Made by a program: the position numbers and the translations under genes
From: Deltaproteobacteria bacterium
GTDB taxonomy: Bacteria > Myxococcota_A > Polyangia > Haliangiales > JADYYK01
Length of the DNA: 45,937 bases
Assembly (NCBI GenBank): GCA_020853705.1
Contig: JADYYK010000011.1
Coordinates: forward strand, 1-45,937
Reading direction: 5' to 3'
Notes under the pieces: generated by a model
What the model was told of the DNA's origin: nothing
What the model saw: only the letters and a program-made list of their open reading frames with translations
Database searches by the model: none
In this document: piece after piece, positions 21,453 through 34,271 of the stretch
How positions within the stretch are numbered: position 1 is the stretch's first letter
How the letters are laid out: the number at the start of each line of letters is the position of its first letter

Positions 21453-21464
21453 GCTCCGCGGAGC
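21453..21464. promoter_or_regulatory. Palindrome between kinase and sigma genes
   Basis: GCTCCGCGGAGC, a perfect 12-bp palindrome in the 91-base gap, followed by AGCCGAACGGCT, a 5-bp stem. Could be a weak terminator of the kinase gene or an operator of the sigma gene. Confidence 0.3.
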
Positions 21465-21502
21465 CGAACGGCTGTCCGGCTGCGCACCCGCCGCCTCCTG
21501 CT

Positions 21503-26818
<5,316 letters not shown>

Positions 26819-26842
26819 ATACCCGATATCGCCGCTGATTTC

Positions 26843-26871
26843 TTTGTAGCAGCCTGGTCAAACATCGTCAA
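26843..26871 (-). promoter_or_regulatory. Predicted sigma-70-type promoter of the fusion kinase
   Basis: On the minus strand TTGACG (26871-26866) and TACAAA (26848-26843) are separated by exactly 17 bases: four of six positions match in the -10 and five of six in the -35. Predicted transcript start near 26836, about 18 bases before ATG 26818. Confidence 0.5.
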
Positions 26872-26942
26872 CTCCGGTGCGGTTTCGGGGTGCGCGTTTT
26901 CTGGCAGGGGACGGCCATCTGGGATAGCTTGTGGGGGTTTTC

Positions 26943-29018
26943 ATGGCTCATTGCCCAAGCTGCGGCGCCAGCCGCCCGAGCAGCGGTCCCTGCCCCAGCT
27001 GTGGGGGCGTCTCGCCCACCATGCCGCCGCGCCGCGACCAGAGCATCGAGTCGCCGCCGCGCGACGTGGGCGACGCCACCATGCAGCGGGTCAGAGGGCT
27101 GGCCGACGGCTGGGCGCTGCCTGGAGACACCGGCCGCCTCAAGATCGTGCTGCCGCCCGCGCTGCCGCCCGAGGCGCCGCCGGTGGCCAGCGCCGCCCCT
27201 GGGCTGGCCACCGGTTCGGGCGCCGGCATGCTGCCAGGAGCGCTCGACGCCGCCATCGAGGCGCTGGAGGGGCCGGACGAGTCGGCCGAGACGCTGCCGC
27301 GCGAACGCGTCGAGCCCGCCGAGCTGGCGTCCCGTCCGCTGCCGCTGCCAGCCCCCGCGCCGACCCCAGCGCCGCCGGCCCCGCCAGCCCCGCCGCTGGT
27401 GCGCCCCGCCGACAACACCACGCGGGGCCGCGCTGTCACCGGCTCCGACGCGCTCGACCACGACGCCACCATCCAGCGTCCGCGCGACAAGCCCGTCACC
27501 GCCGCCGGGGCGGTGTCCCGCGCCCGCGCGACCCAGGCCGCGCTGGTGCCGCCAGCGCCCGCGCCCCCTGCCCTGCCCCCGGCGCTACCGGCCGCGCCCG
27601 CCGCCGCCGCCGCGCCACCACCTCCGCCGCACACCCGCCCGCCGGCGCAGCCGCGCTCGCCCGAGGCCTCTCCGGGCACCCAGCACTCCGCGATGGTCCC
27701 GGCCGCTGCGGCGCGCCGGCCGCCGCCGCTGCCGCGCGCGGGAGCCCCCGGCGCCGCGGCCCAGGCCAGCGCCGCCCTGGCCATCGCCGTCGGTCTCGGG
27801 GACGCCGGCGTCGAGGCCGCGCCGGCCGCCAGCCCGCAGCCCGCGGCACCCGGCGCCCCGCGCGCGGTGTCCGCCCTCGATCGGGTCAACGCGGCGGCAG
27901 CGCGCGACCTGCCCTCGGGCGCCCAGCCGCTGCTGTCGCTGGGCAACGGCCCGCTGCCACCCGACGCCACCACCATCGAGCCGCTGACCTATGGCGGCGT
28001 GGCGGCGCCGACCCGCGGCATCGGCGCGTCGATCCGCTACGCCGCCCACGTCACGCTGTACTCGGCGCGCCGCTTCCGCCTGCTGCGCGAGCTGCGCAGC
28101 GAGGCCGCCAGCAAGCGCACCCTGCGCACCCAGCGCATGACCGAGCTGGCCGAGCTGGCCCTGACCCTGACCGAGGTGCCGCACAAGGCGGTCGACGCGC
28201 GCCGCCGCCAGCTCGACGTGCTGGCCGACGAGCGCAAGCGCCGCGGCGCCACCATCACCAAGCACGAGGCCTCGCTGGCCGCCGAGCGCGCCGCCTACGC
28301 CCGCCACGAGGAGGCCGCCAAGCAGCGCAACGCGCAGATCGCCGAGCAGATGGCCGGCCTGGAGTCGCGCCTGCGTCCGGTCGAGCGCGACCACGCTGGC
28401 CTGGAGCGCGAGACCGATCGGCTGGAGCGCGAGAACGCCCAGCTCGGCAAGCAGATCGCCAGCCTGGAGGGCAAGCTGCCCAGCGGCGCCGGCGCCACCG
28501 CCGAGCAGCAGCGCGTCGCGGTCGAGGTCGCCGGCCTCAAGGCGCGCCGCGAGGCCATCGAGCGCGAGGCGCCCGAGCTGGAGGCCCGCGTCGCCGCGCT
28601 GGCGCCCACGCTGGAGGCACTGCGCATGGACCTCGAGGCCGCGCGCGAGGAGCAGAACGCCAACCGTCGCGATCTCAGCGCCAAGGAGCAGCGCATGCGC
28701 GACACCTGCACCGCGCTGGACACCGAGATCGTGCGCGAGCGCGGCGAGCTCGAGCGCCTGGCGCTGGAGGCGCAGACCACCACCCGCCTGCTCGGCGAGG
28801 AGCTGGAGCGCGATCGCATCCTGCACCCACGCCTGACCGCGGCCTACCGCGGCGTCGACGAGCTGGGCGGCGCGCTGACCACGCTGGAGTACCGCATCGC
28901 CGAGCTGGAGAAGGAGGCCGCGGGTGTCGACCGCGCCGCGGTGCGCCGCGCCGCGCTGGTGCTGGGCGCGGGGGCGCTGCTGATCATCGCGCTGGTGCTG
29001 TTCCTGATCCTGCGCTGA
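26943..29018 (+). CDS. Zinc-ribbon, coiled-coil, tail-anchored protein
   Basis: 691 residues from ATG 26943, preceded by GGGGG five bases upstream. N-terminal zinc ribbon: Cys4, Cys7, Cys17, Cys20 in two CPSCG knuckles. Residues about 60-330 are a Pro/Ala-rich, probably disordered linker. Residues about 385-660 are a long coiled coil full of Glu, Arg and Ala heptads (such as LERETDRLERENAQLG). A single hydrophobic helix ends the protein (LGAGALLIIALVLFLIL), so it is probably a tail-anchored cytoplasmic protein. The family is not one I recognise. The divergent kinase gene begins 124 bases away. Confidence 0.85.
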   Translation: MAHCPSCGASRPSSGPCPSCGGVSPTMPPRRDQSIESPPRDVGDATMQRVRGLADGWALPGDTGRLKIVLPPALPPEAPPVASAAPGLATGSGAGMLPGALDAAIEALEGPDESAETLPRERVEPAELASRPLPLPAPAPTPAPPAPPAPPLVRPADNTTRGRAVTGSDALDHDATIQRPRDKPVTAAGAVSRARATQAALVPPAPAPPALPPALPAAPAAAAAPPPPPHTRPPAQPRSPEASPGTQHSAMVPAAAARRPPPLPRAGAPGAAAQASAALAIAVGLGDAGVEAAPAASPQPAAPGAPRAVSALDRVNAAAARDLPSGAQPLLSLGNGPLPPDATTIEPLTYGGVAAPTRGIGASIRYAAHVTLYSARRFRLLRELRSEAASKRTLRTQRMTELAELALTLTEVPHKAVDARRRQLDVLADERKRRGATITKHEASLAAERAAYARHEEAAKQRNAQIAEQMAGLESRLRPVERDHAGLERETDRLERENAQLGKQIASLEGKLPSGAGATAEQQRVAVEVAGLKARREAIEREAPELEARVAALAPTLEALRMDLEAAREEQNANRRDLSAKEQRMRDTCTALDTEIVRERGELERLALEAQTTTRLLGEELERDRILHPRLTAAYRGVDELGGALTTLEYRIAELEKEAAGVDRAAVRRAALVLGAGALLIIALVLFLILR

Positions 29019-29044
29019 CGGACGGTCGCGGCCCTCCGGCGCGC

Positions 29045-30019
29045 TCAGACGCCGTACTGCACCAGGCGGTTCTTGCCCGAGCGCTTGGCGCGGTACAGCG
29101 CCTGATCGGCGGCCTCGACGAGATCCTGGCGCGACTCCAGCTCGGGGCGCGGGTAGGTCGCCACGCCGACGGAGATGGTCAGCGAGAGCTCCATGCCGGC
29201 GAAGCGGGCCTGGGCGATGCGCTCGCGCACGCGCTCGGCGATGATCGACGCGCCGGCCAGCGGGGTCTCGGGCAGGATCAGCGCGAACTCCTCGCCGCCG
29301 TAGCGCGCCACCACGTCGATGCCGCGCCGCCCGTCGGCCAGGTGCTGGGCCACCTCGCGCAGCACGATGTCGCCGACCACGTGGCCGTGGCTGTCGTTGA
29401 GCAGCTTGAAGTCGTCGATGTCGATCATGAGCAGCGACAGCGGGTGGTCGTGGCGGCGCGCGCGCTCGAACTCCTCGCCCAGGCGGACGTCGAAGAAGTG
29501 GTAGTTCTTGACCCCGGTCTTGTCGTCGCAGATCACCATCTCGTACAGGCGCACCTGCTCGCGGTGGGCGCCCTCGAGCTGGGCGTAGGCGGCCGACAGC
29601 TCGCGGCTGCGCCGGCGCAGCTCCTGGGTGACCTCGTAGTGCTCCAGGGCGCGGCGCACGATCAGGCGCAGCTCGTCGTTGCGCCAGGGCTTGGTGATGA
29701 AGTGATAGACCTGGCCGTGGTTGATGGCCTCGATGAGCTCCTCGGTGTTGACCGCGCCGGTGGCCAGGAGGCGCACCACGTCGGGGTAGGCGCTGCGCAC
29801 CTGCTTGAGGAGATCGATGCCCGACATCTCGGGCATGCGCTGATCGGCCACGATGACGCCGATGGGGTGGCGGGCCAGCACGCGCAGGGCCTCGTCGGGG
29901 GTGGCGGCGAAGTGGGCCTGGCCGAGGAAGGGCGCGTCCGCGAAGACGCGAGCCATCGCGCCGAGCAGCTGCGTGTCGTCATCCACGAACAGGACGTCGT
30001 AGCGCACTGCGCGCATCAT
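29045..30019 (-). CDS. Response regulator with GGDEF (diguanylate cyclase)
   Basis: Receiver plus GGDEF protein. From ATG 30019 it has 324 residues: acceptor Asp59 (VIVADQRMP), Lys110 region ITKPW, a coiled-coil linker (about 130-155) and a cyclase domain (about 165-320) with GGEEF at 241-245. An allosteric I-site RxxD is present, R232-G-I-D235, exactly five residues before GGEEF. It therefore probably makes cyclic di-GMP under phosphorylation control with product inhibition. A longer frame to 30049 would overlap the divergent nuclease gene's start, so I prefer the inner ATG. No partner kinase is adjacent. Confidence 0.93.
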   Translation of the reverse strand: MMRAVRYDVLFVDDDTQLLGAMARVFADAPFLGQAHFAATPDEALRVLARHPIGVIVADQRMPEMSGIDLLKQVRSAYPDVVRLLATGAVNTEELIEAINHGQVYHFITKPWRNDELRLIVRRALEHYEVTQELRRRSRELSAAYAQLEGAHREQVRLYEMVICDDKTGVKNYHFFDVRLGEEFERARRHDHPLSLLMIDIDDFKLLNDSHGHVVGDIVLREVAQHLADGRRGIDVVARYGGEEFALILPETPLAGASIIAERVRERIAQARFAGMELSLTISVGVATYPRPELESRQDLVEAADQALYRAKRSGKNRLVQYGV

Positions 30020-30047
30020 AGCGCGGCCGCCGTGGTAAAGCAGGGAC

Positions 30048-31013
30048 ATGCTCGACGGCCTCCCGGCGCTGCCGCGACGTGCGCTGCTGCAGCTGGCGGC
30101 GTTCCGGCTCTGGCCGGGCTGGCGCGACCCCGAGCGGGCGCCCCATGACGAGCTGGTGCGGCGCCTCGGCGGGGCGCTGTCGCAGCCCGAGCTGGCGCGC
30201 GTGCTGGGCGCCCGGCTGCGCCCGGGGGCGCCCTTTCACCGCGAGTTCCTCACCGCGGTGCTGGGGCCGCCGGCGCTGGAGTATGCCCTCGGCAGCGTGG
30301 ACGACGTCACCCTGGGGCAGGCGGCGCGCACGCTCGGGGTGGCGCGGCCGCTGGAAGGCAGCGCGACGCTGCGGCGGCGCCAGCTGGCGGCGGCGCTGCG
30401 GGCGCGGCCGCGCGGCGTGGTGCTGCCAGCGCTGGGGTTTCAGCCCGACGCCGCGCTGTCGCCCGGCGAGCTGGCGGCGCGGGCGGCCGCGCGCGCGGCG
30501 CACCAGGCGGCGCGCGACGCCGAGGCCACCCGCGTGGCGGCCGAGATGGTGGCGCTGATCCGCGAGCGCGCCGGTTCGCGCCTGACCCACGCCGGGGCGC
30601 CCGAGGCCGACAAGGGCAAGACCGCGCAGGCCTTCGAGCGCCGGCTGGCGGCGTGGACCGGGCGCGAGGCGGGACGCGGCGCGGGCCCCGACTTCGACGT
30701 GGTCGAGTTCAAGGCGGTGCCGCTCTTGCGCGGGCCGCGCATCGGGGTGCGCCCGGCGGACGCCAAGATCAAGCTGTGCGGCGTGCGCGTGGAGCCGCGC
30801 GACAAGCTGCGCCACGTGGTGTGGGGCTTCTTCTGGAAGGACGAGGATGTCATCGCCGGCGCGGTGCACACCTTCTGGCGCGAGGCCGACATCGAGGCGC
30901 TGCTGGGCGGCGACGGCATCGTGGAGGCGCCCGCGGGGGCCTCGGGCGCGGGGCAGCGCGCGCTGTATCTGCGCTCGCGCGTGCTGCGCGAGCGCGGCCT
31001 GCTGCCGGGCTGA
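30048..31013 (+). CDS. MutH/Sau3AI-like nuclease with N-terminal extension
   Basis: 321 residues. The C-terminal half resembles MutH/Sau3AI-type endonucleases: DKGKTAQAFE (188-197) matches the conserved KGxxGQxxE helix, with Glu197 in place. Then DFDVVEFKAVPLL gives a D-(x)-E-x-K nuclease triad (Asp215 or Asp217, Glu220, Lys222). The N-terminal 180 residues are helical and Ala/Arg-rich, with no domain I recognise. MutH nicks hemimethylated GATC in mismatch repair and Sau3AI cleaves GATC; which applies here is unknown, and no mutS, mutL or methylase is nearby. GGGAC precedes ATG 30048. Family assignment is by motif only. Confidence 0.6.
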   Translation: MLDGLPALPRRALLQLAAFRLWPGWRDPERAPHDELVRRLGGALSQPELARVLGARLRPGAPFHREFLTAVLGPPALEYALGSVDDVTLGQAARTLGVARPLEGSATLRRRQLAAALRARPRGVVLPALGFQPDAALSPGELAARAAARAAHQAARDAEATRVAAEMVALIRERAGSRLTHAGAPEADKGKTAQAFERRLAAWTGREAGRGAGPDFDVVEFKAVPLLRGPRIGVRPADAKIKLCGVRVEPRDKLRHVVWGFFWKDEDVIAGAVHTFWREADIEALLGGDGIVEAPAGASGAGQRALYLRSRVLRERGLLPG

Positions 31014-31036
31014 GCGCGGCGCGGGCGCGGCCCGGC
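31004..31036. terminator. Possible bidirectional terminator between convergent genes
   Basis: GCCGGGC (31004-31010) and GCCCGGC (31030-31036) form a 7-bp inverted repeat around a 19-base loop, at the stop of the nuclease gene and 2 bases before the end of the lipoprotein gene. No U-tract. Weak. Confidence 0.25.
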
Positions 31037-31037
31037 G

Positions 31038-32081
31038 CTACGGCGTACGCGGGGCCTTGCGCTGCATGCGCTCCAGCGCGGCGGCGGCCAGGGCGCGGAT
31101 GCGCGGATCCTCGTGACCGCTCGACACCAGCTCGAGGTAGCTCTGGGCGTCGTCGCCGCCCAGCGCGGCCAGGGCGTCGAGGATGCGCCGCATGCTGTCG
31201 AGGTCCTTGAACTCGATGGCCTCGGTCAGCGGCTTGACCGCGCTGGGGTCGCCGATCTCGACCAGGGCGCCGATGGCGGCGTCGCGCACGTCGATGTCGG
31301 GGTCGCGCAGGAAGCCCGCCAGCCGGCCGACCAGCCCGCGCGATCGGCGCGCGCCGGCATAGCGGATGGCCAAGGCCTTGAGCTCGGGGTCGGGCGAGCC
31401 CAGCGCGGCGCCGATCTCGGCCGGGTCGCCGGAGCGCAGGCGCTCCTCGGCGATCAGCGTCTCCAGGGTGCCCTCCAGCGCGCGCTCGGCGTCGAGCTGC
31501 ACCCGCGCCGCGACGTCGGCGGCGATCGGCAGCTGGACCTCGCGCTGGGCCACGCCGCGGGTCATGCGCGGGCTGTCCTCGGGGCTGCCGCCCACGGGGG
31601 TCAGCGTGATCTCGAGCAGGATCTCGGTGATGGCAGGGCCACGCTGCTTGTCGCTGGCCTGCACCGGCCGGTCGGGCTTGCCCTTGGCGGTGGTCAGGCT
31701 GGCGACGTCGATCTGCAGCTTGTGGGTGGCGCCGCCGCTGTCGGCCTCGCCCAGGAAGGCGTCGCTGGCTGCCAGCACGTGCTGCGCGACCTCACGCAGC
31801 TTGGCGCCGTCCAGGGTCACCAGGCGCAGCGGCGGCGGGGTGGCGTCCCCGACCCTGATCTCGATGATGCGGGTCCGCGGCAGCGGGGTGTCGTCGGCGC
31901 TGGCCCCCGGTCCGGCGCTGGCGCCGCCGCCAGCGTCAGCGTCAGCGTCCCCGGGCCCACCGGCGTCGACCGCGGCGCGCCCGGGCTTGCGCTTGCAGCC
32001 GCACAGGGCCCCGACCAGCGCCAGAGACAGCGCCGCAATCCCCACGACACCAGTGCGAATCAGCCTCCGATCTGTTTGCAT
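31038..32081 (-). CDS. HEAT-repeat lipoprotein
   Basis: Lipoprotein of 347 residues, starting at ATG 32081, where a signal with lipobox LCGC appears; the frame upstream is not coding. An Asp/Ala/Gly run follows (AGCGTC hexamers). The C-terminal half (about 215-340) contains HEAT-like helical repeats (SPDPELKALAIRYAGARRS, DPDIDVRDAAIGALVEIGD, HEDPRIRALAAAALE). Such repeats are protein-interaction scaffolds. The start overlaps the end of the acetyltransferase gene by 22 bases, so it is probably the last gene of the lipB unit. Function unknown. Confidence 0.82.
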   Translation of the reverse strand: MQTDRRLIRTGVVGIAALSLALVGALCGCKRKPGRAAVDAGGPGDADADAGGGASAGPGASADDTPLPRTRIIEIRVGDATPPPLRLVTLDGAKLREVAQHVLAASDAFLGEADSGGATHKLQIDVASLTTAKGKPDRPVQASDKQRGPAITEILLEITLTPVGGSPEDSPRMTRGVAQREVQLPIAADVAARVQLDAERALEGTLETLIAEERLRSGDPAEIGAALGSPDPELKALAIRYAGARRSRGLVGRLAGFLRDPDIDVRDAAIGALVEIGDPSAVKPLTEAIEFKDLDSMRRILDALAALGGDDAQSYLELVSSGHEDPRIRALAAAALERMQRKAPRTP

Positions 32082-32545
32082 AGTGTCAACAGATCGTCGC
32101 CCGGCTTGTAGAAGTCGGGGATGCGTCCGACCTCCAGATAGCCGTGGCGCTGGTAGAACGAGCGCGCCGCGCCGTAGGCCTCCTCGACCGAGGTCTCGAC
32201 GCGCACACGCCGGCCGCCAGCCGCCGCGATGGCGCGCTCCATGTCGGCCACCAGCGCACCGCCGATGCCCCGCCCGCGCGCTGCCGCCGCGGTGCACAGC
32301 CAGTACAGGTCCCAGGTGCTGTCGGTCATCGGCGTCGGCCCGTAGCAGACATAGCCGACCGCGACGCCTGCGGCGTCAGCGTCCGTCGCCACCAGCACCC
32401 GGTAGTCGGCGCGCGCGTCGCCGCCATGCTCGATCGCGCTGTCGACCAGCTCCAGCGCCACCGCGACCTCGCTGGCCACGAAGGTGTCGGCCTCCAGCAT
32501 GGCCGCGATGGCCGGGCGGTCCCCCGCCTGCACGGCGCGGATCAC
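32060..32545 (-). CDS. GNAT-family N-acetyltransferase
   Basis: 161 residues with the GNAT fold. Motif A for acetyl-CoA binding is RGRGIGGALVADMERA at about 90-105. It begins MIRAVQAGDRPAIAAML, a typical GNAT first strand-helix. GNAT enzymes move an acetyl group to an amine; here the acceptor is unknown. Its start overlaps the stop of the ATP-grasp gene by four bases. Pairing of a GNAT and an ATP-grasp ligase suggests a joint small-molecule or peptide modification, but this is inference. Confidence 0.88.
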   Translation of the reverse strand: MIRAVQAGDRPAIAAMLEADTFVASEVAVALELVDSAIEHGGDARADYRVLVATDADAAGVAVGYVCYGPTPMTDSTWDLYWLCTAAAARGRGIGGALVADMERAIAAAGGRRVRVETSVEEAYGAARSFYQRHGYLEVGRIPDFYKPGDDLLTLCKQIGG

Positions 32546-33558
32546 TGCGCCTCCGGATCGGCCGCCGAGCGCACCAGCGCGGCCTCGGCGATCGACGCGA
32601 TCAACGCCGGATAGTCCAGCCCCGCCGCGCGCGCCGCCCGCGCCACGCCAGCGTCCTCCGAGATGTCACAGTTGGGATTGACGTCGATGACATACGGAGT
32701 GTCGTCGGCGGTCAGTCGGATGTCACAGCGGCCATAGTCGCGCACGCCGACCGCGGCCAGCGCCGCGCGCGCCGCGGCCTCGCAGCGCCGCTGCTGCTCG
32801 GGGGTGAGCAGGGCCAGCACCGGCTTGGTGCCGACGTACTCCTCGTGCTCCTCGCTCCACTTGCCGTTGTAGGTCACGATGCGCGGCAGCGCGGCCGGCA
32901 GGTGCGCGAAGTCGATCTCGTGGATGGGCAGGGCGCGCGAGGCCGCGCCGTTGCCCAGCACGGTCACGTACAGCTCGCGGCCGTCGATGAAGCGCTCGAC
33001 CAGCGCCTCCTGGTGAAACTCGTCATGGACGCGGCGCACGCGGTCGGCCAGCGCCTCCGGCGTGCGCACCACCGAGCCGGCCTCGATGCCGATCGACGCG
33101 TCCTCGCGCCCCGGCTTGACGATGACCGGGAAGCCCAGCGTCAGCGCGGCGTCGGCCGGATCGCCGGGCGCGATGGCCACCGCCTCGGGGGTGGGCACAC
33201 CGCGGGCGCGCATCAGCTCCTTGGTGCGCGACTTGCGCAGCGCGGTGCCCAGCGCCAGCGGCGCCGACCCGGTGTAGGCGATGCCATAGAGGTCGAGCAG
33301 CGCGGGCAGCACCGGCTCGTGGCGGGCGTCGCGCAGCAGCGACTCGCACAGGTTGAAGACCAGGTCGGGCCGGTGGCCGCGCACGCGCTGCACCACCTCG
33401 CACACGTCCTCGCCCGAGACCGCCAGCAGTTCGGCCGAAAAGCCCCGCTTCTCCAGCGCGCTGCGCACCCCGACCGCCATCGCGACGACGTCGGAGTTGG
33501 CGCGCACGTCGGTCACCAGCCAGTCGGCGTTGTAGGCCACCAGGACGCGACGGATCAC
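32542..33558 (-). CDS. Ddl-like ATP-grasp ligase
   Basis: 338 residues. ATP-grasp features include GFPVIVKPGREDASIGI (ATP-binding and glycine-rich loop), EALVERFIDGRELYVTVLG, and a metal-binding end DVNPNCDISED. It is similar to D-Ala-D-Ala ligases but lacks the EVNTLPG signature seen in the real ddl at 36467, so the substrate may be another carboxylate/amine pair. I choose GTG 33558: it overlaps the lipB stop (GTGA), and a GGGGG stretch lies seven bases before it; GTG 33564 is also possible. Confidence 0.87.
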   Translation of the reverse strand: MIRRVLVAYNADWLVTDVRANSDVVAMAVGVRSALEKRGFSAELLAVSGEDVCEVVQRVRGHRPDLVFNLCESLLRDARHEPVLPALLDLYGIAYTGSAPLALGTALRKSRTKELMRARGVPTPEAVAIAPGDPADAALTLGFPVIVKPGREDASIGIEAGSVVRTPEALADRVRRVHDEFHQEALVERFIDGRELYVTVLGNGAASRALPIHEIDFAHLPAALPRIVTYNGKWSEEHEEYVGTKPVLALLTPEQQRRCEAAARAALAAVGVRDYGRCDIRLTADDTPYVIDVNPNCDISEDAGVARAARAAGLDYPALIASIAEAALVRSAADPEAQ

Positions 33559-34262
33559 GACCACGCCCCCTGCCCGGCCGGCGCCAGCGTGCGCGCGAGG
33601 GCGTCATCCTGCCAGGCCGCGCCACCCAGCGCGGCGGCGACCCCGGCGCCCACGCGCGCCGCCAGCGCGGGCAGCTCGGGCACCGCGCTGGCGCCCTCGG
33701 CGACCAGCGAGGTCACGCGCGCGCAGGCCAGCCCGCACGGCACGATGAGGCCGAACGGCCCCGCCGGCGACAGATCCACGCTGACGTTGAGGGCGAAGCC
33801 GTGGATGGCCACGCCGCGCGACACGTGCACGCCGCACGCGGCCAGCTTGCCGCGCTCGGTCCACACCCCGGCGGGATCGCGCCGCCACTCGGCACTGACC
33901 CCGAGCTCGCGCGCGACCCGCACCAGCACGCCAGCGACCAGCTCCAGGGTGGTCAGCAGGCCGCGGCGCAGGCGCACCACCGGGTAGACCACCAGCTGTC
34001 CAGGGCCGTGGTAGGTGACGTCGCCGCCGCGCGTGGTGGGCACGAGGTCGACGCCGCGCTCGGCCAGCGCCTCGGGGGCCAGCAGCACGTTGGCGGGGTT
34101 GGCGCCGCGGCCCAGCGTGATGACCGGGTCGTGCTCGCACAGCAGGACGGCCTCGGCGCCGGCGTCACCCGCCTGCACGCGCCGCCTGAGCTCCTCCTGC
34201 AGCTCCCACACGGGCTGGAAGCCCACCCGCCCCAGCCAAGCCCAGCGGACCCCGTACGTCAC
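33555..34262 (-). CDS. lipB: Lipoate-protein octanoyltransferase LipB
   Basis: 235 residues. Moves octanoyl from acyl carrier protein to the lipoyl domains of dehydrogenases, the first step of lipoate synthesis. The LipB signature RGGDVTYHGPGQ (about 78-89) is complete. The catalytic pair is Lys139 (GKLAACGVHV) and Cys176 (IVPCG). lipA is not in the window. The start is nine bases after the stop of the upstream HARE gene, and the stop is overlapped by the next gene, so it sits in a tight operon with unrelated-looking partners. Confidence 0.95.
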   Translation of the reverse strand: MTYGVRWAWLGRVGFQPVWELQEELRRRVQAGDAGAEAVLLCEHDPVITLGRGANPANVLLAPEALAERGVDLVPTTRGGDVTYHGPGQLVVYPVVRLRRGLLTTLELVAGVLVRVARELGVSAEWRRDPAGVWTERGKLAACGVHVSRGVAIHGFALNVSVDLSPAGPFGLIVPCGLACARVTSLVAEGASAVPELPALAARVGAGVAAALGGAAWQDDALARTLAPAGQGAWS

Positions 34263-34271
34263 GACCAGAGC

